Assembly (NCBI GenBank): GCA_963794475.1
Contig: CAWCDW010000003.1
Coordinates: forward strand, 124,001-188,000
DNA from: GAS188 sp963794475
GTDB lineage: Bacteria > Pseudomonadota > Alphaproteobacteria > Rhizobiales > Beijerinckiaceae
Length of the DNA: 64,000 nt
Direction: 5' to 3'
Both the position numbers and the translations under genes were made by a program. Positions 53,813-63,582 of the stretch are shown here, one piece after another (within the stretch, counting starts at the first letter, position 1; every line of letters starts with the position of its first letter). Under the pieces are notes generated by a model. That model was not told the origin of the DNA. It worked only from the letters and a program-made list of their open reading frames with translations, and made no database searches.

Positions 53813-54340
53813 ATGAAGATGATCACTCTTCGAACGGCCGCCGTGGCCGCGGCGATCTTGGCGTCCGCGCCGGCTTTTGCTCAAGGGCAGAACTATCCGC
53901 GCCCGAACGAGAGCCAAGCCGGGTGGACCGGCAACAACTACGGGAATCTTTACTCGGCCGGCTCGCCTCCCAATGGAGGCTACGCGGCGCCTGCAGCCAC
54001 GTATGAAGGCTCAGCGCCGCTCGGCGGCGGAACCGTCCCCGGTGTGGTCGGGGGAGCTGCGGTCGGCGCCGCGGTCGGTGGGCCTGTCGGGGCGGTCGTG
54101 GGCGGAGTCGTCGGTGGAACCGCAGGAACGGCGCTGATACCTGGGCCGGTCCATGACTATGTTCTTTCCGAGAGCGTGCCTTCGGTTCCTTACGAGGGCC
54201 AGATCGCCATCGGCGATAGGTGGCCGGGTGGAATCGAGCTCTACGCGATCCCGGGCGATCGGCGCTTCGGATACGCGATGGTGAACAATCAGCGCGTGGT
54301 GGTGAACAGGCGTTCCCACCGCATCGTCGAGGTCGATTGA
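53813..54340 (+). CDS. Exported DUF1236-type protein with a glycine-zipper segment
   Basis: A 175-residue protein with a clear signal peptide (MKMITLRTAAVAAAILASAP, cleavage near AFA-QGQ). A glycine/valine-rich stretch GGAAVGAAVGGPVGAVVGG around residues 75-100 looks like a membrane-inserting glycine zipper. The C-terminal part (YVLSESVPSVPYEG, IELYAIPGDRRFGYAMVNN, VVVNRRSHRIVEV) fits DUF1236, common in Hyphomicrobiales and of unknown role. The ATG 53813 is set by AGGAAAGGAGA. A good terminator follows. Confidence 0.8.
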   Translation: MKMITLRTAAVAAAILASAPAFAQGQNYPRPNESQAGWTGNNYGNLYSAGSPPNGGYAAPAATYEGSAPLGGGTVPGVVGGAAVGAAVGGPVGAVVGGVVGGTAGTALIPGPVHDYVLSESVPSVPYEGQIAIGDRWPGGIELYAIPGDRRFGYAMVNNQRVVVNRRSHRIVEVD

Positions 54341-54386
54341 TCGTAAGCCTTTGGCGTAAGCGTAAAGCGTATGCGTTCGTCGGAAG

Positions 54387-54419
54387 GGCTCGGCGGCCTC
54401 AGGGGCGCCGAGCCTTTTT
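54387..54419 (+). terminator. Rho-independent terminator of the DUF1236 gene
   Basis: GGCTCGGCG (54387-54395) pairs perfectly with CGCCGAGCC (54406-54414) and is followed by TTTTT. It lies about 47 bases after the stop codon. Confidence 0.85.
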
Positions 54420-54529
54420 CGTGTCCGAAACCGCGCCCGCAAAGCCGGCCGCGAGAAGATGACCGATTGGCGCGTGCTCTTGTTGCCTGCTACTTCTCAG
54501 CCCATGAGGAAGAGCACCGTTCTTTTCGC

Positions 54530-55339
54530 ATGAGCGCGCTTGCGCATTTGGCGATGTACGACCTTCCGGAAGTCCGACCGGCGGTCGAGAATTTTTGGAA
54601 GGGCGTGGCGCGAAGGCTCCGTGATGCCGGGCTTCCGGATGTGCCGCTTGCGCGCTCGCGTCACCTCACCCCACACGAAAGCTGGCGCCATCCCGAGCTC
54701 CTCTTGAGCCAAAGCTGCGGCTATCCAGCGCTTCATGAGTTTCGCGGGCACATCCGTATCGTCGCAACGCCCCTTTATGATGCGCCGGGTTGCGAAGGAA
54801 CCCAGCATCGCAGCTTCATCATCGTGTCGGCGGACTCGATGCTCAAGGAGATCGCGGAGTTGCGCGGCGCTCGCTTCGCCCTCAACTCCTGGGATTCCAA
54901 CACGGGAATGAATTTGCCTCGTCTCTCCTTCGCGGCGTTCGCGACGCACGGGCGTTTCCTCGGCGAGATCGTGGAGACGGGCAGCCATGCCGAGAGCCTG
55001 GCCCGCGTCGCCGAAAAGCGCGCCGATGCGGCGGCGATCGATTGCGTGACGCATGCCCTCCTCGCGCGTCATCGTCCCGCCGTCGTCGCCAAAACGCGTG
55101 TGCTCGCGGCCAGCGCGCCGAGCCCTTCGCTTCCCTTCGTCACGACGCGCAAGGCGAGCGAAGCGACCGTGAGCGCGCTGCGCCAAGCCCTCTCCGAGGC
55201 CTCCAGGGACCCCGCTCTCGAGCCGGCGCGCGCCGCGCTTTTTCTCAAGGGCGTCGTGCCGTCCGAGGAAGAGAGCTATCGCGTGCTTCTCGACTACGAG
55301 GGGAGAGCGCGAGGGCTCGGTTATGCGAGGCTGGCCTAG
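54530..55339 (+). CDS. PhnD-like substrate-binding-fold protein without signal peptide
   Basis: A protein of about 269 residues related to phosphonate/phosphite ABC binding proteins (PhnD family). Seen: HLAMYDLPEVRPAVENFWKG, LLLSQSCGYPALHEFRGH, FALNSWDSNTGMNLPRL, GRFLGEIVETGSHAESLARV and RADAAAIDCVTHALLARH. No signal peptide is visible from ATG 54530, nor a credible one in the open frame upstream. No ABC permease or ATPase adjoins it, so it may be a cytoplasmic ligand-binding protein. The ribosome site is weak. Confidence 0.68.
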   Translation: MSALAHLAMYDLPEVRPAVENFWKGVARRLRDAGLPDVPLARSRHLTPHESWRHPELLLSQSCGYPALHEFRGHIRIVATPLYDAPGCEGTQHRSFIIVSADSMLKEIAELRGARFALNSWDSNTGMNLPRLSFAAFATHGRFLGEIVETGSHAESLARVAEKRADAAAIDCVTHALLARHRPAVVAKTRVLAASAPSPSLPFVTTRKASEATVSALRQALSEASRDPALEPARAALFLKGVVPSEEESYRVLLDYEGRARGLGYARLA

Positions 55340-55349
55340 AGGACAGGCC

Positions 55350-56528
55350 TCAGGGAACGCTCGAACGCATCGAGGCCGGATGGCCCGGAAGCTTCAGTAC
55401 CTTGCCGGTGTCGACGACCTTGTCTCCCGTCACCTTGTAAATCTGAACGTTGTTATCGTTGAAATTGGCCGCATAGAGATATTTGCCGTCGGGGCTGAAG
55501 GCAACGCCTTCGGCAAGCCCGCCAGCATTGACCGAGCCGACCTTGTGTACCTTGCCGCCCGCGGTCGAGAGCACATCGACGATGGTGTTCGGATGTGCAT
55601 ACCAGACACCTTTGGCTACCGCGCCGCTTCCGTTCAGTGCAAGCGCCACGGCGAGGTTGCCGCGCGGGCTCACGTCCAGGCCTTCCGGCAAGGGGTTGAT
55701 GCCGACGTAGTCGACGACATGGGGAGGCGTCGCTTTGAGATCGATGACGGTGACGGAACCCGCGCCGCCGTCTGCCGCTCCGCCATTTCCCTGGTTCGCG
55801 GTAAGAGCGAGCCGGCCATCCGCGGTGACCTGCACATTGTAAGGGTAGACGCCGACCGAAAGGTCCGTCTTGTCGTAAGTCACCTTCTCGCCGTCGATAT
55901 TGAGAAGCGAGACTTTGTTGACCGTGTTCTTGGCGACGACGGCGTGCTTGCCGTCCGGCGTGAAGGCGACCGCCGACACCGGATCGCCCATCGCGACGCT
56001 GTCAACGAGCTTCACCTCCTGACCCTTGATGGTGAGGACGCTGACGCTCGAATCGGCGCGGTTGGCGATCAGAAGAAGATTGCCGCTCTTGTTGACGGCC
56101 AAGCCCGAAGGCTGCTTGCCGACATCGACGGTCGCGATCATCTTCGGCGGCGCGCTTTTCAGATCGACGACGAAAAGCTTGTTGTCGGGCACCCCCTTCC
56201 AACCGGCGCCGTCCTGCTGATAAGCCAGCGAATTGGCCACGAGCGCCAAGCTCTCGTCCGGCGTGACGGCAAGATTGGTCGGCGGCCCCACGATTGTGTT
56301 GATCAAGGGCAAGGACGCGACGATCTTCGGCTCTTCGGGCTTCTTGATATCGACGATAACGACCTCGTCCTTGCCGGGCTCGGTGAACACCGGCTTGCCC
56401 GCGTCGTCCCAGTGAATTTTATTGTCGTCGCCGATCACCAGATATTGCGCTTTGGCGAGTGTCGGCACCCCGAACGAAAAGACCACGGCCACGCCGCAAC
56501 CAAGCCAGCCCATCTTTAGTCGCCCCAT
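55350..56528 (-). CDS. Exported YncE-like beta-propeller protein
   Basis: A 392-residue periplasmic protein with signal peptide (MGRLKMGWLGCGVAVVFSFG, cleavage near AKA-QYL). It is built of repeated beta-propeller blades with recurring motifs such as NLAVTPDESLALVANS, GLAVNKSGNLLLIANR, AVAFTPDGKHAVVAKN, GLDVSPRGNLAVALAL and GVAFSPDGKYLYAANF, as in YncE and lactonase-like seven-blade propellers. AGGGAG precedes ATG 56528. Monocistronic. Function unknown. Confidence 0.82.
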   Translation of the reverse strand: MGRLKMGWLGCGVAVVFSFGVPTLAKAQYLVIGDDNKIHWDDAGKPVFTEPGKDEVVIVDIKKPEEPKIVASLPLINTIVGPPTNLAVTPDESLALVANSLAYQQDGAGWKGVPDNKLFVVDLKSAPPKMIATVDVGKQPSGLAVNKSGNLLLIANRADSSVSVLTIKGQEVKLVDSVAMGDPVSAVAFTPDGKHAVVAKNTVNKVSLLNIDGEKVTYDKTDLSVGVYPYNVQVTADGRLALTANQGNGGAADGGAGSVTVIDLKATPPHVVDYVGINPLPEGLDVSPRGNLAVALALNGSGAVAKGVWYAHPNTIVDVLSTAGGKVHKVGSVNAGGLAEGVAFSPDGKYLYAANFNDNNVQIYKVTGDKVVDTGKVLKLPGHPASMRSSVP

Positions 56529-56735
56529 GGTATGTTCTCCCTTGCCGCCGACCCTTCGGGTCGTTTTGCTTTCGCCATTTCGGTTGCCGCATGCTTGCCT
56601 TGAGGCAAGCTCTTTTGTCAGTGCCCACTCCGGCGACGCGCAAGGTAGCTGCCGTTCGTATCGGTGCAAAGGCACAAGATCGTGCGGGGGAAGGCAAGCA
56701 GGCTCAGCTGAGGAGAAGACGCGGCGCGCTCACCG

Positions 56736-58829
56736 TCAGGCGGCGCGCTTGTGACCGGCAAATCCCCGCGCTTCGAAGAGCCAGCCGAGCGCGAGCATCG
56801 GCCCGAGGAGAAACAGGCCGGCAAAGCCGAGGAAGAGCGGCCAGATCGAGAGGCCCGTCACCACATAGGAATCGCTCCCGCGCAACCCGATGAAATCGAC
56901 ACCGCTTGCCGGCGAGGAGTGCGTCACGCTCACCACGCTCGGCAAATGGATGTCGCCCGTGACGTTGGTGGCGATGCGCCGCACGGAACCGCCGGTCGCC
57001 TCGGCGATCGGCCGCAGGCGTTCCATGTCTGAGATGACGTCCTGGAATTCCTTGGAATCGGCCGCCCCTGCCGAGACAAGCGCCGTCTGGTCGCCTTGCT
57101 TCAACCGGTAAAGCCCTTCCTCGTCGGCGACGAAGGAGCCCTTCCACAGTCCCTCCTCCGCCTTGGCGAGCGACAAGGTCGAGCTCTTTCCGCCCGGGGA
57201 GGTAATCTCGACTGGCGCCAAGCTGTCGCCGAGCGTTTGGCGCTCGACCAGGACCTCGCGCCCATCCGCCGTCGCGCGCAACGCTTCCTCGTCGAGCTCG
57301 GGCTCTTTCATCAGCCAATGCGACAAGCGCCGCAAGAGATCGATATAGGGGCCGCCGCCCTCATAGTTGCGCGGCCAAAGCCAGAGCTGGTCGGTGAGGA
57401 AGAGGCCGACGCGCCCGTCGCCGACGCGCGCGAGATCGAGAAGCGCCGTCTGATCGGGCCCGTCGAGCACCACATGGCCGTCGCGCACGCGCGCGCCCAC
57501 GGCCCGGAGCCACTCGCCCCAAGGGTTATCCTTGGAATCCCAATTCGGCAGATTGCGCGTCACGGGATGGCGTTGGCCTTCGATCCCGACATGGGCGCGA
57601 TAGGGCGTCTCGATGATGCGCCCGTCCGGGATCGCCGGAAGAACAGGTTCGAGCTGCGTGTTCCACAAGCCGCCGCGCCCGATGAATTCCGGACCGGCCG
57701 AGATCAGCAAGGCGCCGCCGCCGCGCACGTAATCGGCGATGTTGCCGAAATAGCGCTGCGGCAAGGTGATGTTGTTGGTGAACCGGTCGAAGATGACGAG
57801 ATCGAAATCGTGCAGCTTCTCCTCGAAAAGCTCCTTTTGCGGAAAGGCGATGAGGGCGAGCTCGTTGATCGGCGTGCCGTCGGATTTCTCCGGCGGGCGC
57901 AGGATGGTGAAATGCACGAGATCGACCGAAGGATCGGATTTCAAAAGATTGCGCCAGACGCGCTCGCCGGCATGCGGCGCGCCCGAAACGAGAAGCACGC
58001 GCAACCTTTCGCGCACGCCCTCGAGCGTCACCACGGCCTTGTTGTTACGCAGCGTCAGCTCGTCCTTGGCGGGGGCAGCATCGATCTCGACCACGATGCG
58101 GCCCGCGTGCGCGACCGGAACCGGGATCGTGAGAACCTCGCCGGGCTTCGCCTCGCTCGAGGAAAGGCGCTGGCCGTCCACGCTGACGGTGACCGGCACC
58201 GGATCGCTGAAGCCCGGATCGAGCACGCGCGCCTTGATGGTGACGTCCTTGTTCACGAGGCCGAAGCGGGGCGCCTCGACGAGCTCGATGCGCCGATCGC
58301 GCTCGCCCGGATGGCCCGTGATCAGGGCGTGGAAGGGTCCACCGAAGCCAAGCCCCGTCGGATCGGCGGGAACATCGTGAATGATGCCGTCGGTGATGGC
58401 GACCACGCCGGCGATGCGCTCGCGCGGCAAGTCCCCGATGGCGGACGATAGCGCCCGGAAAAGACGCGTGCCGTCATCCTTGCCGCCATCCTCGACCTCG
58501 ACCACGCGCAGATCCACCCCCTCGACCGCGGCAAGGCGCTTCTGCATTTCGGCGCGCGCCGCATCCGTCTGCCGCGTGCGCTCGGCGATCGTCTGCGAGC
58601 CGGTGTGATCGACGACGAGCACCGCCGTGTCGCGCAGCTTCTCCCTGTTCTCGATGACGAGGCGCGGATTGGCGAGCGCGATGAGGAGAGCCGCAAAGCC
58701 GAGCGCGCGCCAGATCGCGGTGCGCTGCCGTGCCATGATGAACGGAACGGTCAAGATGACGGCCAGCGCCACGCAAGCGATGAGCGCCCACCAGGGAATG
58801 AACGGCTCGAAGGCGAGCTTGGTCATCAC
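56736..58829 (-). CDS. Membrane protein with glutamine amidotransferase-like domain, last gene of the MoxR operon
   Basis: A 697-residue protein with membrane segments at the N-terminus (two, within residues 10-55) and one near the C-terminus (IWPLFLGFAGLFLLGPMLAL). The central part has a von Willebrand-like start (AVLVVDHTGSQ) and a class I glutamine amidotransferase-like region: DFDLVIFDRFTNN, FGNIADYVRGGGALLISAGPEF. Proteins of this kind follow MoxR/DUF58/BatA-like genes in many proteobacteria and have no defined reaction. Its start overlaps the stop of the upstream gene by four bases. Confidence 0.78.
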   Translation of the reverse strand: MMTKLAFEPFIPWWALIACVALAVILTVPFIMARQRTAIWRALGFAALLIALANPRLVIENREKLRDTAVLVVDHTGSQTIAERTRQTDAARAEMQKRLAAVEGVDLRVVEVEDGGKDDGTRLFRALSSAIGDLPRERIAGVVAITDGIIHDVPADPTGLGFGGPFHALITGHPGERDRRIELVEAPRFGLVNKDVTIKARVLDPGFSDPVPVTVSVDGQRLSSSEAKPGEVLTIPVPVAHAGRIVVEIDAAPAKDELTLRNNKAVVTLEGVRERLRVLLVSGAPHAGERVWRNLLKSDPSVDLVHFTILRPPEKSDGTPINELALIAFPQKELFEEKLHDFDLVIFDRFTNNITLPQRYFGNIADYVRGGGALLISAGPEFIGRGGLWNTQLEPVLPAIPDGRIIETPYRAHVGIEGQRHPVTRNLPNWDSKDNPWGEWLRAVGARVRDGHVVLDGPDQTALLDLARVGDGRVGLFLTDQLWLWPRNYEGGGPYIDLLRRLSHWLMKEPELDEEALRATADGREVLVERQTLGDSLAPVEITSPGGKSSTLSLAKAEEGLWKGSFVADEEGLYRLKQGDQTALVSAGAADSKEFQDVISDMERLRPIAEATGGSVRRIATNVTGDIHLPSVVSVTHSSPASGVDFIGLRGSDSYVVTGLSIWPLFLGFAGLFLLGPMLALGWLFEARGFAGHKRAA

Positions 58830-61624
58830 TGCCCCAACCGCTCGAGAAGCGCGGGCGCATGCACCTGATCGGCCTTGTAGTTGCCGGTGAGCGCATACAT
58901 CACGAGATTTACTCCGCCGCGCAAGGCGTATTCATGCTGCCGTCGTCCGCCCGGAACGAGAGAGTAGAGCGCTTCTCCGCTCGGCCCCGAAGCCCAGCCG
59001 GCGGCAAGGTCGTTCGAGGTGATGACAATCGGCGAGACATTGTCGCCGGCGCGCACGGGCTTGGCTCCATCGATGGGAGACGGCGGCAAGGCTTCGATCC
59101 AGGTCCGGCCCGATTCGTAGCGGCCGGGAAAATCCTCAATGAGATAGAAGGACTTGGTGACCACATGATCATGCGGCACGACCTCGAGGGGAGGCACCTC
59201 GATCGTCTCGAGGATCTGGCGCAAGGCCGCGGCCTCGGGCGTGGGGGGCCCGTCCGGGCGCTCGACAAGCGCATCGCGCGTGTCGAAGATCACCGTCCCG
59301 CCGCTCTTCATGAAAGCGTCGAGGTTGCGAATCGCCTTTTGCGAGGGACGAGGCCTGTCGGCCACCATCGGCCAATAGATGAGCGGGTAGAAGGCGAGCT
59401 CGTCGCGCTCGAGATCAATCGCCGCGGGGGGACCCGGCTCGAAAGCGGTGCGGCCGCGCAAGGTCAAGCCCAACGAGGAAAGCCCTTGCCGGCTCACCTC
59501 GTCCACGCGTGCGTCCCCGGTGACCACATAGGCGAGGCGAGTGGTCAAGGCGGGCTCGAGCGCCGCCGGAACCTGATCGGCCGCCGAGGCGGGCCGAGGC
59601 TGGGCGCAACCGAGCGCCAAGGCGCCGCCGGCCAGCAAGGCGAGCATGGCGGCGCGTCCCGCGAAACGTCCCACGGCGGCGAAGGCGCCCATGAGCCAGG
59701 AGGTCGCCAAGGCGTCGAGGAGGAAAAGCAGAAAGGCCGCGACAAGAAAAACGCCTCGCAGATCCGTCGCCTGGCGCGCGCCGAGGCTCGCCTCTTGCAG
59801 GCTGGGCAATGAAACGTTCACCGGGACGAGCGCGTCGCCGGGAGCGAGCGCGTTCACGGCGACCGGCGAGGAAAGCTCCCCGTAAAGGCCGGGCGGCGTC
59901 ACGGCATCGGCGCGCGCCTTGCGCGTCCGCGGCAAGGGAGCCACGTTGGTGGCCGCGGTCTTGAGCACGCCGTAGCCGTCGAGCACCTGCAACGGTCGCG
60001 CCTCGGCCGGAAGATTGCCGGCCGTTTCGCCGGGCGCCGCGAAAGCCGCGAGATCGACGAGGCGACGCAGCATCTCGACGAACAATCCCGAAAGCGGCAA
60101 ATTCGACCAGGCGGGATCGGCCGTGACATGCACCAGCACCAGCGTGCCGGCGCCGCGCCGTTCCGCGGTGACGATCGGCGTGCCGTCCGAAAGCGCCGCC
60201 CAGGTCTTGCGCGACAAAGCGCCGTCCTGCTCGGCGAGGAGCTGGCGATCGACGGTGATCTCTTCGGGCGTCTTCAATCCCGCGAAGGGCGAATCGGGAG
60301 CGAATGGCGCGAGCGTCTTCGGCGTGTCCCAGGAGAGGACGCCGCCGAGAAGCCGACCGCCGCCGCGAAGCCGAACGGGGGTGAGCTCATCGGCGGGCGC
60401 CGCCGCAAGGCGCGTGCCGGCGAAGCGGATGATGACGCCGCCATCGGCCAGGAATTTGTCGAGCTTGCCGCGCGTGTCGGCATCGAGCCCGCCGATATCG
60501 GCGAGCACCAGCACGTTCGCGCCCTCCTCGATGAGCTTGGGCACGGCAGCCGCCGGCACGGTGCGCATCTCGCGCACATCCGCATAGGGGGAAAGCGCCT
60601 CGACGACGTAATGGGCGGGCGACAGAAGAGGCTGCGCCACGTCCGCTGTTTCGCCCGTGATGACGCCGACCCGCTCGCGATGCGAAGCATTGTCCAGAAG
60701 CACGGCCGCGCCCGCGGAACGCTCGCCCGCGATCTCGATCCGCGCGATCTCGTTCAAGAGCTGGGTCGGCATGTCGAACACCGCCTTCGCCTCACGCGCG
60801 TCACCGGCGGCGAAGCTGAACCGCCTCTCTCCCATGGAGCGGCCCTTGGCGTCGAAAGCGCGCAGCGAGCCCTCGTCACGCCCGTTTCGGCCGGCGCGCA
60901 CGACGGTGACCGCAAGCCCCTTGGCATCATGCACGGCACCGGCAAGCGCAAGCGGGCCGGTATTGTCCGAGCGCACCAAGGTCAAGTCATGGCCTTGCAG
61001 CGCCTCCACGAATGGCGCCGCATGCGGGTCCGCCGCGAGGTCGACATTGTCGCTGATCCAGACGATTTGCGCGTCCGGCGATTTGGCGAGGAAGCGCTGC
61101 AGCGCCGGAACAAGCAGGCTGCGGTCAGGCAGGAAAGGCGCGGGAGCGAGCGCCTCGAGGCGCGCCAGCGCGGCATCCTGCGCCTCGAGCGTGATCTCGC
61201 GCGGCGGCTCGGCCGTCGAGATGAGGGCGACCGGCTGGGCGGCGCGACCGGCCCGCTCGATCGCGTCCTTCGCCGCCGTGATCCGTTCGGACCAGTTCGG
61301 CGCCGCGGGCCAACCGCCGTCGATGACGACGAGGAGCTTGTGGCTGATGGCGCCGCCGCCGCGCGACGAATCGAAGCTCGGGCCGGCGAGCGCCAAAATG
61401 ACGAGCGCCGCGATGGTGAGCCGCAACAGAAGCAGCCACCAGGGAGTGCGCGCCGGGCTTTCCTCGGCGGGGGCGAGATCGGCGGCGATGCGCAAGGGCG
61501 GAAAACGGATTTCGCGCGGCTGGGGCGGCGTGACGCGCAAGATGAGCCACAGGAGCGGCAAGGCGAGAAGCGCGGTGAGCACCGCCGGCGCCGAGAAGAC
61601 CAGCGAGGTCAAAAACGCCATCAT
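58826..61624 (-). CDS. BatA-like / DUF4159 membrane protein
   Basis: A 932-residue protein. The N-terminus is BatA-like: MAFLTSLVFSAPAVLTALLA and LWLILRVTPPQPREIRFPPL, followed by a second membrane helix. A vWA-like region follows (KLLVVIDGGWPAAPNWSERI), then a large periplasmic or cytoplasmic middle part, another membrane region near residue 655 to 690, and a C-terminal DUF4159 domain with FYPLIYWPMVADRPRPS and LDAFMKSGGTVIFDTRD. It overlaps both neighbours by four bases. The role in the MoxR system is not defined. Confidence 0.8.
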   Translation of the reverse strand: MMAFLTSLVFSAPAVLTALLALPLLWLILRVTPPQPREIRFPPLRIAADLAPAEESPARTPWWLLLLRLTIAALVILALAGPSFDSSRGGGAISHKLLVVIDGGWPAAPNWSERITAAKDAIERAGRAAQPVALISTAEPPREITLEAQDAALARLEALAPAPFLPDRSLLVPALQRFLAKSPDAQIVWISDNVDLAADPHAAPFVEALQGHDLTLVRSDNTGPLALAGAVHDAKGLAVTVVRAGRNGRDEGSLRAFDAKGRSMGERRFSFAAGDAREAKAVFDMPTQLLNEIARIEIAGERSAGAAVLLDNASHRERVGVITGETADVAQPLLSPAHYVVEALSPYADVREMRTVPAAAVPKLIEEGANVLVLADIGGLDADTRGKLDKFLADGGVIIRFAGTRLAAAPADELTPVRLRGGGRLLGGVLSWDTPKTLAPFAPDSPFAGLKTPEEITVDRQLLAEQDGALSRKTWAALSDGTPIVTAERRGAGTLVLVHVTADPAWSNLPLSGLFVEMLRRLVDLAAFAAPGETAGNLPAEARPLQVLDGYGVLKTAATNVAPLPRTRKARADAVTPPGLYGELSSPVAVNALAPGDALVPVNVSLPSLQEASLGARQATDLRGVFLVAAFLLFLLDALATSWLMGAFAAVGRFAGRAAMLALLAGGALALGCAQPRPASAADQVPAALEPALTTRLAYVVTGDARVDEVSRQGLSSLGLTLRGRTAFEPGPPAAIDLERDELAFYPLIYWPMVADRPRPSQKAIRNLDAFMKSGGTVIFDTRDALVERPDGPPTPEAAALRQILETIEVPPLEVVPHDHVVTKSFYLIEDFPGRYESGRTWIEALPPSPIDGAKPVRAGDNVSPIVITSNDLAAGWASGPSGEALYSLVPGGRRQHEYALRGGVNLVMYALTGNYKADQVHAPALLERLGQ

Positions 61625-62571
61625 CCGGGACCGATCGGCGCCGACGGCGCAAACGCGCCTTCATGGCTCGCCATCGCGATGCGCCCGGCAAGCGCGATCA
61701 AGGCCTCGGTCGCGGCGCGGTCGGTGCGATGCAAGGCGAAGCTCCAGTTCAGGCGCCGGCACATGGCGGCAAGCGCGGCGCGATGCCGCTGAAGACGCTC
61801 GCGGTAGCGATCGCCGAAAGCCGCCGCATCTCCCACGCGCAACCGCAGGCCGCGTTCATCCTCTGAAAGGAGAGCCTGGCCGGCGTAAGGGAACACTTCC
61901 TCGGCCGGATCGGCGATCATGATCATATGGCCGCGCGCGCCCAATCGCGCCATGGGCTCGACGGCAAGCGCGATCTCGCTTTCGGGCGCGAGGAAATCGC
62001 CGATCAGCACCGCTTCCGAGCGACGGTTGAGCATGATATTGCCCGGCAAATCGCCGTGAGCTCCCGCGTCCGTGGTGACGATGGCTTGGGCGAGGCGCTC
62101 GATGATGGAGCGGCTGGCGCTCGGTCGCGTGGCGCCGATGAGGCCGACCCTCTCCCCGTTGCGAACCAGGATCTCGGCCGTCGCGAACATCAGGACGAGC
62201 GCGCGATCCGCCTTGGCGACGGGCGCGAGATGCGATTTGAACTCCATGGAGCGCGAACGATCTGCCCAGAGCCAGAAGGTTTGCGCCCCCTCCCACTCGC
62301 GCTCGCGCACGAAGAGCCGCTCCTCGCGCGCCGAACGTCGCCAATCGACCAGAAGGGCGGCCTCGCCTGGAAGAAAAGGGCGAAACTGCCAGAAGCTTTC
62401 GCCGACGCCCGGCCGCCGCCGCCCATGCGCGCCCTGCACCACGCTCGCCGCAATGCGGCGGGCCTCGAGCCCGATGCGTGTGAGGCGCGCCGCGAGGCGC
62501 TTCGCCTCGACGACCTGGCCTCGGGCGCGCTCGGCGTCCGGAGTAGGCCTTGATCCCAGCTCTTGCGGCAT
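61621..62571 (-). CDS. DUF58 domain protein
   Basis: A 316-residue DUF58 protein. The hallmark FWQFRPFLPGEAALLVDWRRSAREERLFVRERE segment lies near residues 62-95, followed by a vWA-like stretch WLWADRSRSMEF with a MIDAS-like D-x-S. DUF58 proteins almost always pair with MoxR AAA+ ATPases, which are thought to remodel or activate metal-binding vWA partners. The stop overlaps the next gene by four bases and moxR ends six bases upstream. Confidence 0.85.
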   Translation of the reverse strand: MPQELGSRPTPDAERARGQVVEAKRLAARLTRIGLEARRIAASVVQGAHGRRRPGVGESFWQFRPFLPGEAALLVDWRRSAREERLFVREREWEGAQTFWLWADRSRSMEFKSHLAPVAKADRALVLMFATAEILVRNGERVGLIGATRPSASRSIIERLAQAIVTTDAGAHGDLPGNIMLNRRSEAVLIGDFLAPESEIALAVEPMARLGARGHMIMIADPAEEVFPYAGQALLSEDERGLRLRVGDAAAFGDRYRERLQRHRAALAAMCRRLNWSFALHRTDRAATEALIALAGRIAMASHEGAFAPSAPIGPG

Positions 62572-62577
62572 TCCCGC

Positions 62578-63582
62578 TCAGATCCGCGCGACGAGACGCT
62601 CAATGACCGTGAGAGGCGTCTGATCTTGGGCGCGCGCCTCATAAGTCAGCGCGAGGCGGTGCTGCAGCACGGGCTTGGCCAAGGCCCGCACATCGTCGAG
62701 CGAAGGCGCGAGGCGCCCGTCGATCAGGGCACGCGCGCGAGCCGCGAGCATCAGCGCCTGGCCGGCGCGCGGGCCCGGACCCCAGAGGAGCTTGTCGGCG
62801 ACGCCTTCGGCGCCATCGCCCGGTCGGGCGGCCCGCACGAGGTCGAGGATGGCTTCGATCACGCTCTCGCCGACCGGAAGGCGACGCACCAAACGCTGCG
62901 CGGCGACGAGATCATCGGCGCTCATCACCGGCGTCGCCTGCGCGTCCTGCGGGCCGGTGGTCTCGATCAGGATGCGCCGCTCGGTCGCGCGATCGGGATG
63001 GTGGATATCGATCTGCAGCAAGAAACGATCGAGCTGCGCCTCCGGCAAGGGGTAAGTGCCTTCCTGCTCGATGGGATTTTGCGTCGCGAGCACGTGGAAG
63101 GGCTGCGGCAGATCGTGGCGCGCGCCGGCCACCGTCACATGCTGCTCTTGCATGGCTTGCAAGAGGGCCGACTGGGTGCGTGGGCTCGCGCGGTTGATCT
63201 CATCGGCCATCAGCAATTGGGTGAAGACCGGCCCCTGGATGAAGCGGAAGGCGCGATGCCCTTCGACCAATTCCTCGAGGATCTCGGCGCCGAGAATGTC
63301 GGAGGGCATGAGATCGGGCGTGAATTGCACGCGCTTCGTCGACAGGCCGAGCACCACGCCCATGGTGTCGACGAGCTTGGTCTTGGCGAGGCCGGGCACT
63401 CCGACCAGCAACGCATGGCCGCCGGCAAGGACGCTTGCGAGCGCGAGCTCGACCACCTCCTGCTGCCCGAAGACGACCTGGCCGATCGCGGCCCTGGCTT
63501 TCGCAGCGAGGGCCGCCACGCTTTCGGCGCGCTGCAAAATCGCTTCATCCATTGACGTGACGTGTTCGCTGTCCACCGGCAT
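62578..63582 (-). CDS. MoxR-family AAA+ ATPase
   Basis: A 334-residue AAA+ chaperone-like ATPase. Walker A LLVGVPGLAKTKLVDT (about residue 55), Walker B LLMADEINRASPRTQSALLQ, sensor 1 in HVLATQNPIEQEGTYPLPEAQLDRF and a sensor 2 region further on are intact. It is the first gene of a four-gene overlapping operon with DUF58, BatA/DUF4159 and amidotransferase-like proteins. The ATG 63582 (MPVDSEHVTS) is chosen because GAGAGGGAAG precedes it; 63630 is the open alternative. Confidence 0.88.
   Translation of the reverse strand: MPVDSEHVTSMDEAILQRAESVAALAAKARAAIGQVVFGQQEVVELALASVLAGGHALLVGVPGLAKTKLVDTMGVVLGLSTKRVQFTPDLMPSDILGAEILEELVEGHRAFRFIQGPVFTQLLMADEINRASPRTQSALLQAMQEQHVTVAGARHDLPQPFHVLATQNPIEQEGTYPLPEAQLDRFLLQIDIHHPDRATERRILIETTGPQDAQATPVMSADDLVAAQRLVRRLPVGESVIEAILDLVRAARPGDGAEGVADKLLWGPGPRAGQALMLAARARALIDGRLAPSLDDVRALAKPVLQHRLALTYEARAQDQTPLTVIERLVARI

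Noticed and set aside
60128..61792. 554-codon plus-strand ORF
   Set aside because: Arg-rich shadow opposite the BatA/DUF4159 gene.
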